From an uncultured Endomicrobiia bacterium (GTDB lineage: Bacteria > Elusimicrobiota > Endomicrobiia > Endomicrobiales > Endomicrobiaceae), in assembly GCA_905236115.1 (NCBI GenBank), contig CAJOOL010000222.1:1-15697 (forward strand): 15,697 nucleotides of DNA. The letters run 5' to 3'. The notes under the pieces were generated by a model. That model ran no database searches and was not told the DNA's origin. It saw nothing but the letters and a program-made list of their open reading frames with translations. Positions 1 through 5,599 of this stretch are shown here, in pieces; the first letter of the stretch is position 1; every line of letters begins with the position of its first letter. Position numbers and translations under genes: made by a program.

Positions 1-2
1 TT

Positions 3-797
3 CAAGCCGGTAATTTTATTCTTGCAACAGGCGGAAAATCTTACCCGTTAACGGGTTCCGACGGAAGCGGTTATCTTCTTGCGGAAAGTTTGGGACACAC
101 CGTAATACCGCCGTCGCCTGCATTGGTTCCTTTGGTCAGCGACGACAAATTTTTAAAATCATTAAACAAGCTGAAACTTAAAAATGTGGAAGTTTCCGTT
201 TTGGCTGATAATGTTGAAGTAACGAAAATTTTCGGCGAAGCGGAATTTACCGTTTTCGGTTTAACCGGTCCCGTTATTTTAACATTAAGTTCTTCTGTTT
301 ATGAACTTCTTATGCAGAAAAAATCCGTTGCATTTTCCATTAATCTTAAACCTGCTTTGGACGATAAACAGCTTGACGAACGGTTGATAAGAGAGCTTAA
401 TAATTTCGGCAGTCAGCCTGTTAAAAATATGTTAAAAACTCTGTTGCCTTTACAAATGATAGAAGCGTTTATGAAAAAAAACAATATCAAACTTACAGAA
501 AAATGTTGTGATGTAAACAAAGAAAAACGCAAAAAATTTTTTGACGGGCTTCGCGGTATGAAATTTAATATCGTTTCCACACGGCCTATACAGGAAGCTA
601 TCGTAACCAAAGGCGGAATAAATTTAAAAGAAGTAAATCAAAAAAATATGAAATCCAAACTTATTGATAATTTATTTTTCTGCGGTGAGATTTTGGATAT
701 TGACGGACCTACAGGCGGATTTAATCTTCAGGCAGCATTTTCTACCGGATACTTGGCCGGGAGTTTGGAAACGTCAGATGATAAGCTGAGAGGCTGA
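3..797 (+). CDS. BaiN/HI0933-family NAD(P)/FAD-dependent oxidoreductase, 3' part
   Basis: The reading frame is open from the window edge, so the 5' end with the FAD-binding Rossmann motif lies outside. The visible part starts in the family's ILATGGKSYPLTGSDG motif (bases about 15-65) and ends with GEILDIDGPTGGFNLQ, the C-terminal FAD-contacting signature of HI0933-like flavoproteins. Between them is the usual insertion domain. Members of this family are cytosolic flavoproteins; BaiN acts in gut bile-acid metabolism, but most members have no assigned substrate, so only the family is called. A TTG at 90 could be mistaken for the start, but conserved residues lie upstream of it. The last codons and the TGA stop fall within a period-8 intergenic array, so the C-terminal residues DDKLRG may be repeat-derived. 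Confidence 0.88.
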   Translation, partial: QAGNFILATGGKSYPLTGSDGSGYLLAESLGHTVIPPSPALVPLVSDDKFLKSLNKLKLKNVEVSVLADNVEVTKIFGEAEFTVFGLTGPVILTLSSSVYELLMQKKSVAFSINLKPALDDKQLDERLIRELNNFGSQPVKNMLKTLLPLQMIEAFMKKNNIKLTEKCCDVNKEKRKKFFDGLRGMKFNIVSTRPIQEAIVTKGGINLKEVNQKNMKSKLIDNLFFCGEILDIDGPTGGFNLQAAFSTGYLAGSLETSDDKLRG

Positions 798-826
798 TAA
801 GTTGAGGAGCTTAGAAGTTTGAACGA
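783..826 (+). repeat. Degenerate period-8 array (RAGYTGAG-like)
   Basis: The stretch can be cut into consecutive 8-mers: AAGCTGAG, AGGCTGAT, AAGTTGAG, GAGCTTAG, AAGTTTGA. It begins inside the end of the flavoprotein gene and supplies its TGA stop. Related words recur at 6486-6505, 14098-14155 (minus) and 15581-15617 (minus). Confidence 0.55.
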
Positions 827-848
827 TATATAAATTGTCGTTCCATCT

Positions 849-899
849 GTCATTCCCGAAAAGTGCGAAGCACTTTGTTTGTTGTTAATCGGGAATCTA
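849..899. repeat. Dispersed palindromic element, GTCATTCCCGA...TCGGGAATCT type
   Basis: Outer arms ATTCCCGA (852-859) and TCGGGAAT (889-896) are perfectly complementary. Inside is a second small hairpin, GTGC-GAA-GCAC (863-873). A shorter relative with a compensatory base-pair change lies at 15427-15456 inside pilin gene 2. The layout resembles the dispersed palindromic elements known from several bacterial genomes. Confidence 0.6.
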
Positions 900-921
900 T
901 GTTATGAAAATACCGCTTTAC

Positions 922-1010
922 CGTCATTGCGTTGCTGTTGAGTGGAATGTTTGCCCACTTTGCAAGGGCAAATCATCCGAAGTCGGCACGAAGTGCCAAC
1001 GAAGCAATCT
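922..1010. repeat. Dispersed palindromic element, CGTCATTGCG...CGAAGCAATCT type
   Basis: Outer words CGTCATTGCG (922-931) and GAAGCAATCT (1001-1010) match a common class of dispersed intergenic repeat. Nested inside are TTTGCCC/GGGCAAA (950-956/966-972) and GGCAC-GAA-GTGCC (985-997). It lies just downstream of the stop codon of the minus-strand regulator gene and may act as its terminator. The short plus-strand frames here are repeat sequence, not genes. Confidence 0.5.
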
Positions 1011-1017
1011 TGTCGTT

Positions 1018-1389
1018 TCACAGTCTTTGTTTGTAGAAAGAAACCTGTTCTTCCAGAAACTTTACCTGCTTTTCAAGAAAAGCAACTTTTTCTTCCAGAA
1101 GTTTATTTCTTTCCTTATAAATATTATTTTCATTAATGATATTGTCATTTTTTTCGGAGCAAATATTTAAATCCGATACATTAAATATCTTTTGCAGTTC
1201 CGTAATTTTCACATTCAATACTTTAGCCATTCTGTTCAGCATTTCTTCGGACGGTTTGGCTCTTTCGTAGAAAAAATTTGAAATTGCCCCCTCGGTACAG
1301 CCAAGCTCTTTTGCAAGTTTTCTCTTGCTTCCGCGGAAAGAACCGTTATTATATTTTTTCAAAATTTCCGAAAATTTCTTCAAGTCCAT
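1018..1389 (-). CDS. XRE-type helix-turn-helix regulator with C-terminal leucine zipper
   Basis: The protein has 123 residues. Residues about 21-59 form a Cro/CI-like helix-turn-helix: KRKLAKELGCTEGAISNF, then a third helix region and LNRMAKVLNV. This is followed by an Asn/Lys-rich linker. A strict heptad coiled coil at about 97-123 (EEKVAFL, EKQVKFL, EEQVSFY) predicts a dimer or higher oligomer binding DNA symmetrically. There is no ligand-binding or peptidase domain, so it is probably a simple repressor or activator. It is transcribed divergently from pilin gene 1; the shared upstream region carries inverted repeats around the pilin promoter (1431-1500), making it a natural candidate regulator of the pilin and of itself. 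This is inference from position. The ATG at 1389 has only a weak Shine-Dalgarno sequence. Confidence 0.85.
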   Translation of the reverse strand: MDLKKFSEILKKYNNGSFRGSKRKLAKELGCTEGAISNFFYERAKPSEEMLNRMAKVLNVKITELQKIFNVSDLNICSEKNDNIINENNIYKERNKLLEEKVAFLEKQVKFLEEQVSFYKQRL

Positions 1390-1423
1390 AACAATATCCG
1401 TTACTTTTATTTAAATAAAAAAC

Positions 1424-1452
1424 TTGACTTCTTTTGTGATATATACTATAAT
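1424..1452 (+). promoter_or_regulatory. Sigma-70-type promoter for pilin gene 1
   Basis: TTGACT (1424-1429) and TATAAT (1447-1452) are separated by exactly 17 bp. The predicted start near 1459 leaves an unusually long leader of about 260 nt before the pilin ATG at 1719. Confidence 0.75.
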
Positions 1453-1500
1453 TATATAAAGTTATATATAATTAGCTATATATTACAAAAGTTTTTGTAA
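1431..1500. promoter_or_regulatory. Inverted-repeat cluster over the pilin promoter, candidate operator
   Basis: CTTTTGTGATATATA (1431-1445) is complementary in 14 of 15 positions to 1477-1491. The right arm also forms a tight palindrome with the next bases, TTACAAAA-GT-TTTTGTAA (1483-1500). Thus three copies of the half-site TTTTGTRA flank the -10 box and early transcribed region, between the divergent XRE regulator and the pilin. Assigning the sites to that regulator is inference. Confidence 0.5.
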
Positions 1501-1510
1501 GAAAAAATTT

Positions 1511-1705
1511 CAAGCCGAGCGGGCTGTTTTTGGCCAACGCCGCCAAAAGCATAGCACAGCTTGGTAAAAAGATAAATAAACTTGCCAGAGCCTGTTTATC
1601 TTCTCGGCGACAGTATACAAAATCGTTCTTTAAAAAGCAATAATTAATTACAGCGAAAGAGGAAGCGGGGGGCTAGCCCCTGATAATATAAAAATAAAAA
1701 ACAAA
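1511..1705 (+). promoter_or_regulatory. Structured 5' leader of pilin gene 1, shared with pilin gene 2
   Basis: The leader contains hairpins AGCC/GGCT (1513-1525) and TTTTGGC/GCCAAAA (1528-1548). Next comes AAGATAAA (1569-1576), complementary to TTTATCTT (1595-1602). A 25-nt block at 1594-1618 (GTTTATCTTCTCGGCG, then ACAGTATAC) and a 14-nt block at 1653-1666 (GCGAAAGAGGAAGC) recur in the leader of pilin gene 2. The palindrome GGGGCTAGCCCC (1669-1680) follows the second block, where pilin 2 has an unrelated hairpin. TCTTCT (1599-1604) can pair with either the upstream AAGATAAA or AGAGGA (1658-1663), so two exclusive folds exist. No known riboswitch class was recognised. Confidence 0.5.
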
Positions 1706-1718
1706 AAGGAGAACAATT

Positions 1719-2177
1719 ATGAAAAAATCATTGAAATTTTGTAAAAACAAAACAGGCTTCACCCTCGTTGAGCTGGTTATCACAATTGCAATTGTGATTA
1801 TTTTGTCGGTAATCAGCGTTCCGATTTACAGAGGCTACGTTGATAAAGCAAAGTGGTCTGAGGGATATTCAATAATTGGAACAATACTTTCTGCTGAAAA
1901 AGCCTATTACAGCGAATATGGAAATTTTTATGGCACAGTATCTAATGGTAGTTGGAATTGGAGAACTTATGACCCTGTTTTAGGTATAAGTATTGCTGAA
2001 AATAAATATTTTAATATTAGATATGGTGTTTATGGAAATAAAGAAATTTTCGCTATAAGACTAAGAATACCTGATGATTTACAAAGAAACGAAAAAACTG
2101 AACTTGGGGCAAAATATACTGTAGGAGAAGGTTTAACAGTTTTTGAAACTAATACCTATGGTGCATCAGAACTATAA
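1719..2177 (+). CDS. Type IV pilin-like protein (prepilin), copy 1
   Basis: The 152-residue prepilin has a short basic leader ending in Gly13, a class III (PilD-type) cleavage site before Phe14, and the conserved Glu at mature position +5 within GFTLVEL. The hydrophobic stalk helix runs to about residue 36, followed by the YRGYVDKAK segment. The C-terminal half (from about residue 73) is a variable globular region without recognisable motifs. Such proteins are inserted in the inner membrane and assembled into type IV pili or type II secretion pseudopili; which one cannot be told here. The ATG has a strong AAGGAG site (1706-1711). It is a single-gene unit with its own promoter, leader, 3' hairpin and terminator. 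Forty-nine of 59 residues from Gly13 match pilin copy 2, while the C-terminal parts differ. Confidence 0.92.
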   Translation: MKKSLKFCKNKTGFTLVELVITIAIVIILSVISVPIYRGYVDKAKWSEGYSIIGTILSAEKAYYSEYGNFYGTVSNGSWNWRTYDPVLGISIAENKYFNIRYGVYGNKEIFAIRLRIPDDLQRNEKTELGAKYTVGEGLTVFETNTYGASEL

Positions 2178-2240
2178 GTAAATTAAAAGACATTACAATA
2201 CAAATGCAGAAAAAGTTGTTCAATTATAAATTGTCTTACA

Positions 2241-2263
2241 TGGTCAAAACATAGCGTTGACCA
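2241..2263 (+). promoter_or_regulatory. Conserved-loop hairpin downstream of pilin gene 1
   Basis: TGGTCAA (2241-2247) and TTGACCA (2257-2263) form a perfect 7-bp stem around the loop AACATAGCG. The same loop with a different stem follows pilin gene 2 (14936-14960). It lies 63 nt after the pilin stop and just before the terminator hairpin. A smaller hairpin CAATT-ATA-AATTG precedes it at 2221-2233. Confidence 0.6.
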
Positions 2264-2268
2264 ACAAA

Positions 2269-2308
2269 GAAAGCAGAGCGAAGAACAAAAAATCTTTTCT
2301 CTGCTTTC
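2269..2308 (+). terminator. Terminator-like hairpin after pilin gene 1
   Basis: A perfect 10-bp stem, GAAAGCAGAG (2269-2278) with CTCTGCTTTC (2299-2308), carries an A-rich loop and is followed by the AT-rich tail AATTATATATTATAA. The stem sequence is nearly repeated in the hairpin after rubredoxin (14062-14097). Confidence 0.6.
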
Positions 2309-2352
2309 AATTATATATTATAAATTGTATAAATTGCCGTCTTTTCTTTTCA

Positions 2353-2381
2353 TTGATTTTTTTCATAAAATACGTTATAAT
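2353..2381 (+). promoter_or_regulatory. Promoter of the antitoxin-like/GNAT pair
   Basis: TTGATT (2353-2358) and TATAAT (2376-2381) with a 17-bp spacer, about 40 bp before the first ATG of the pair. Confidence 0.6.
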
Positions 2382-2424
2382 ATTGTAAAGGAAACTCTGA
2401 ATTATTAATAAAAAGGATGTAAGT

Positions 2425-2595
2425 ATGGCGATACCAATATCAAAAACACCGATATTAAGCGGAAAAGAAGCTGAAATTTTTCAAAAGAAAGCTTTTTTCA
2501 ATACAAGAAATTCTGCTCCTAAAAAAGAAGTTGAAGAAGCAGCAAGGATATTTATTTCCGTTGTAAAAAAGCAAACCAAAAATGTCCTCTTCTGA
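2425..2595 (+). CDS. Small antitoxin-like protein preceding a GNAT acetyltransferase
   Basis: This 56-residue frame starts at an ATG with an AAGGA site (2413-2417) and reads MAIPISKTPILSGKEAEIF, an acidic/basic middle region, and ends KNVLF before TGA. The N-terminal pattern (PI.KTP.L.GKEA..F) resembles small proteins I recall being encoded just upstream of GNAT-type toxins, where they are thought to act as antitoxins. Recognition is from memory of that arrangement and not from a named domain; no ribbon-helix-helix signature is obvious. Its own promoter, strong ribosome site and 6-bp distance to the next ATG support a two-gene operon with the acetyltransferase. Function is therefore inferred from context. 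Confidence 0.6.
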   Translation: MAIPISKTPILSGKEAEIFQKKAFFNTRNSAPKKEVEEAARIFISVVKKQTKNVLF

Positions 2596-2601
2596 TAGAG
2601 A

Positions 2602-3149
2602 ATGAATTCAACAAATATCTTATTATCAAATTATCAAATTTTCAAATAGAAGTTTTAAATAAAAACAGTGATGTTATTTTTGATTGCAAAGATGATGATC
2701 TCAATGATTTTTTTTGTAATCAAGCATTGTTAAATCAAAATATTTTTTTATCAAAGACATATTTTTATAAAGATATCAAAGGAAATATTGTTGCGATGTT
2801 TAGTATTTGTAATGATAATATTTCTTTTGCTAAAGAACAAAAAGAACAGTTTCCTGAAAATAAAAGGTATAATTCTTATCCCGCAGTTAAAATTGCAAGA
2901 CTTGGAACTGATAAAAGTTTTCAAAGCAAGGGAATAGGAAGCCAAATAATAAGTTTTTTAAAAGGATTTTTTGTTGTAAGAAATAAAACAGGTTGCAGAT
3001 ATTTAACAGTAGATGCTTACAACAGAGCAGAAACGTTAAAGTTTTATAAAAAAAACGGATTTTTGTTCTTAACGGAAAAAGATAAGAATAAACATACCAG
3101 GACAATGTATTTTTTATCCCTCTGTATTTCCATACATCCACTTCTATAA
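2602..3149 (+). CDS. GNAT acetyltransferase (toxin-like), N-terminus frameshifted by an 8-bp repeat
   Basis: The bulk of the protein is in one frame to the stop at 3147-3149. It has a substrate-side segment FDCKDDDLNDFF, the YPAVKIARLG strand, the acetyl-CoA loop QSKGIG (motif A, about bases 2922-2939), and TVDAYN...FYKKNGF, all typical of GNAT enzymes paired with small antitoxins. Such toxins acetylate aminoacyl-tRNA or other targets. The family domain begins well before the first standard in-frame start (TTG 2727). The ATG at 2602 is in another frame and stops at TAG 2647. Between them are three tandem 8-mers (2623-2646); removing one gives a continuous 179-residue protein starting MNSTNILLSNFQIEVLNKNS. 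Alternatives are a CTG start at 2592 overlapping the upstream stop, or ATT at 2622. The gene is either inactivated or switchable. Confidence 0.72.
2623..2646 (+). repeat. Three tandem 8-bp units at the GNAT gene start
   Basis: TTATCAAA (2623-2630), TTATCAAA (2631-2638) and TTTTCAAA (2639-2646). Two units instead of three would put the ATG at 2602 in frame with the acetyltransferase. Confidence 0.75.
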
Positions 3150-3154
3150 TTTTC

Positions 3155-3183
3155 TTGCCAAAATTCTTCTGCTTTAATATAAT
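3155..3183 (+). promoter_or_regulatory. Promoter of the GT9 pair, giving a very short leader
   Basis: TTGCCA (3155-3160) and TATAAT (3178-3183) with a 17-bp spacer. The expected transcription start (about 3190) is only a few bases before the ATG at 3194, so the mRNA would be leaderless or nearly so. Confidence 0.6.
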
Positions 3184-3193
3184 TATAAAATAT

Positions 3194-4165
3194 ATGAAAA
3201 TATTAATCGTTAAGCCGAGTTCGTTCGGTGATATTATTCAAGCTAATCCCGTAATAAACGCCGTAAAAAAACAATGGCCGGATGCCGTTATTGACTGGCT
3301 GGTTTTTAAACAGTGGAAACAGGTTGTAGAACTTTTTGCAAATATAGACAATATAAGAGTTTGGGACAGACACGGCGGACTGAAAGCATTCTTTAAAATA
3401 TTGAAAGAATGTAACGGGCAAAATTATGACTTGGTTATTGATTTGCAGGGGCTTTTAAGAACTGCCGTATTTACAAAACTGCTGAAAGCAGGACAAAAAA
3501 TCGGTGTTAGCGGTATGAAAGAATTTTCTTATCTTCTTGTAAAAGAACCGTATAAACGCAATAAAAAAGAAAATGCCGTTATAAGAAATTTAAATTCTTT
3601 AAGTTATATCACGCACGAAAAATATCAACCGGAATTTGAGATAGATACCGATAATATTTCTGCTGATATTTTAAAAATTTTTGACTTAAAACAAAGTAAT
3701 AAGTTGATTGCTTTTGTTCCCTTTTCCAGAGGAAAAACCAAAACTTGGAAAGCCGATAATTACACGGAACTGGCACAAATGATAAATAATTACGATAAAG
3801 ATATTAAAATTTTGCTGCTGGGTTCCGTAGGCGATTACGGAAAAATTCGGTATAAAAATATAACGGATTTATGCGGTAAAACGGATATTAAACAGCTTGC
3901 AAAAATTTTGTCTCTGTGCAGGTTTGCCGTCGGTGCCGATACAGGTGCTATGCATTTGGCAAATGCGGTAGGGATAAAAAACGCTTTTATTTTCGGGGGC
4001 TCGGATATTAACGAAACTTCCCCTTACGGGAATAATTCTATAATAATCAGTGCATATCTGCCGTGCAGTCCGTGCAGAGGCAGATGTAAATTTGATACGG
4101 AAAAATGTTTAAATCAAATAAAACCTGATAAAGTTTTTGAGAGAATAAAAAAATGGATAAAATAA
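3194..4165 (+). CDS. Glycosyltransferase family 9, heptosyltransferase I-like
   Basis: The 323-residue GT-B enzyme begins MKILIVKPSSFGDI, the hallmark start of WaaC-type heptosyltransferases, with Asp13 at the position of the catalytic base. The C-terminal half carries the nucleotide-sugar site GADTGAMHLANAVG and the typical tail with clustered cysteines (CSPCRGRCKF...C). It should transfer a sugar, classically ADP-heptose, to a lipid A/Kdo or core acceptor at the inner face of the inner membrane. The exact sugar cannot be read from sequence. The start at 3194 is preferred over an upstream TTG at 3155 because that TTG is part of the -35 box and the family starts at MKILIVK. No Shine-Dalgarno sequence is visible. 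It overlaps the next GT9 gene by 13 bp. Confidence 0.88.
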   Translation: MKILIVKPSSFGDIIQANPVINAVKKQWPDAVIDWLVFKQWKQVVELFANIDNIRVWDRHGGLKAFFKILKECNGQNYDLVIDLQGLLRTAVFTKLLKAGQKIGVSGMKEFSYLLVKEPYKRNKKENAVIRNLNSLSYITHEKYQPEFEIDTDNISADILKIFDLKQSNKLIAFVPFSRGKTKTWKADNYTELAQMINNYDKDIKILLLGSVGDYGKIRYKNITDLCGKTDIKQLAKILSLCRFAVGADTGAMHLANAVGIKNAFIFGGSDINETSPYGNNSIIISAYLPCSPCRGRCKFDTEKCLNQIKPDKVFERIKKWIK

Positions 4166-5103
4166 TATTTTTTCACATGAACCAGCTGGGCGATCTGTTA
4201 TTTTCTTTGCCCGTATTAAAAGCCGTAAAACAAAAATATCCGAACATAAAAACGTATTCCGTAGTCAGAAAAAATCTGGCAGGACTTTTAAAAAATACCG
4301 GGCTGGTTGATAAGGTTTTCATAAAAACAAGAAATTTGTCGCAGCATATAGAATTGATAAGCAGCATAAGAAAAGAAAAGATTGATACGGCTTTGATGTT
4401 TTCGGAATCGCCGGAAACTCTTCTTCTTGCATATTTGTGCAGGATAAAAAACAGGATAGGTTTTAAGACTGCATTTCTTCATTTTCTTCTGACGGAACAG
4501 GCCGAAAAAACCGGAGTTCCATCTATAAACAACAATATTGTTCTTGCAAAAAAAATCGGTCTTAATAATGTAAGACAGGATTATCTTGATATTATAAAAA
4601 TTGATGGAGAAAATGAAATAAAAGTTTCCTTTTGGCTTAAAGACAATTATTTGGAAAATAAGGATTTTATAATTGTTTCCATGGGAGCAAGCAGAAGACG
4701 GCAGGAAAAATGTCTTAATGATAATGTGTGGATTGAAACGTTAAACAAACTTGCCGAAATGAATAAAAATGTTGTCGTTACATGTGCACTGTGGGAACAG
4801 GAAAAGATAACGGATATTTTAAAGAACTGTAATGAAAGAATAAAAATTTTTTGCCCGGAAAACGGTCTTGCCGAGCTTGCGGCGTTGATAAATAAAGCAA
4901 AACTTTTTATAGGAATAGATTCGGGAGTTATGCACTTGGCGGCAAGTTTGGGCATAAAATGTATTGCGTTGTTCGGACAGACCGACCCGGAACAGGTAGG
5001 TCCCCGTCCTGTGAAAAACCATATTATTATCAAAAAGAATTCCGCCAAAGAAATTACAGCCGAAGATATAACAGAGGCAGAAAGCCTTGCGGTTTCCGTT
5101 TGA
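4153..5103 (+). CDS. Glycosyltransferase family 9, second heptosyltransferase-like enzyme
   Basis: This 316-residue protein has the GT9 N-terminus (FFHMNQLGDLLFSLPVLKAV, with Asp14 as probable base) and the donor-site motif GIDSGVMHLAASLGIKCIALFG near residues 255-275. Like its upstream neighbour it should add a sugar to LPS core or a similar glycolipid. The 13-bp overlap and shared direction indicate translational coupling and sequential steps in one pathway. The two enzymes are clearly paralogous in motifs but diverged elsewhere, so they probably use different acceptors. The purine-rich GAGAG upstream of the ATG is a plausible ribosome site inside the first gene. No other LPS-core genes are in the window. 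Confidence 0.86.
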   Translation: MDKIIFFHMNQLGDLLFSLPVLKAVKQKYPNIKTYSVVRKNLAGLLKNTGLVDKVFIKTRNLSQHIELISSIRKEKIDTALMFSESPETLLLAYLCRIKNRIGFKTAFLHFLLTEQAEKTGVPSINNNIVLAKKIGLNNVRQDYLDIIKIDGENEIKVSFWLKDNYLENKDFIIVSMGASRRRQEKCLNDNVWIETLNKLAEMNKNVVVTCALWEQEKITDILKNCNERIKIFCPENGLAELAALINKAKLFIGIDSGVMHLAASLGIKCIALFGQTDPEQVGPRPVKNHIIIKKNSAKEITAEDITEAESLAVSV

Positions 5104-5140
5104 GAATTATTCGGCGTTTCCTTGAAAGTCAAAAAAATCC

Positions 5141-5169
5141 TTTAAAAATTTTTTCGGATAATATATAAT
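5141..5169 (+). promoter_or_regulatory. Possible promoter for the response-regulator pair
   Basis: TATAAT (5164-5169) preceded at 17 bp by a weak TTTAAA (5141-5146), about 44 bp before the ATG. The very AT-rich context makes chance matches likely. Confidence 0.35.
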
Positions 5170-5212
5170 ATATGTGTATGTTCTAAATTATTTATTTTTG
5201 GAGAAAGAATAA

Positions 5213-5599
5213 ATGATTAAAATTTTACTTTGTGATGATGAAACTTTTGCCAGAGATGCAATGGCAAAAATTATAAAAAGAAACGGTTTTGATGTTTTGG
5301 TGGCATCCAATGCCGAAGAATGCATAGATTTATTTAAAAAGCAAAATCCGGAAGTTTTATTTCTGGATGTAATGCTGCCCGATCTTGACGGGGATAATCT
5401 GCACAGATACCTTAAAGAAATAAAGAAAGATCTTAACATATATTATGTTACCGGTTCCGATACCATTTTTACCAAACAGAATGCTGAAAGTTTGGGTGCA
5501 AAAGGTTATCTTGTAAAACCTGTAGATATGCAGACGTTGTCCAAAGTTTTGGACGATATAAAAAGGCAGTTCGGCACTTCTTCGGAGAGCAATAATTGA
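5213..5599 (+). CDS. Single-domain (CheY-like) response regulator
   Basis: The 128-residue protein is a receiver domain only. The acidic pocket DDE is at residues 8-10, the phospho-acceptor Asp52 lies in LFLDVMLPDLDG, the switch Thr80 in YYVTGSD, and Lys102 in YLVKPVD. It should be phosphorylated on Asp52 by a histidine kinase not present here and act through protein-protein contact, since it has no DNA-binding or enzymatic output domain. The ATG has a GGAG site 9 bp upstream. Its stop codon overlaps the TTG start of the next gene by 4 bp, so the two are co-translated and the downstream exported protein may be functionally linked, though no mechanism is evident. Confidence 0.92.
   Translation: MIKILLCDDETFARDAMAKIIKRNGFDVLVASNAEECIDLFKKQNPEVLFLDVMLPDLDGDNLHRYLKEIKKDLNIYYVTGSDTIFTKQNAESLGAKGYLVKPVDMQTLSKVLDDIKRQFGTSSESNN

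Noticed and set aside
904..1170. Plus-strand reading frames of 88 and 64 residues.
   Set aside because: They run through the palindromic repeat and antisense to the regulator's coiled-coil region; no ribosome site or coding character.
1511..1705. Cyclic-di-GMP (GEMM) riboswitch in the pilin leaders, as known before pilin genes in Geobacter.
   Set aside because: The conserved GEMM words (such as CACAGGGCAAACC and GCAAAGC) are absent; only loose similarities (TAGCACAG, CGAAAG) occur.
2241..2263. Integron attC-like site after the pilin gene, suggesting a gene cassette array.
   Set aside because: The attC core patterns RYYYAAC/GTTRRRY are not present in the right arrangement, and no integrase gene is in the window.
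3155..3193. Extended N-terminus of the first glycosyltransferase from TTG 3155.
   Set aside because: The family begins at MKILIVK (ATG 3194), and the upstream bases are occupied by a good promoter.
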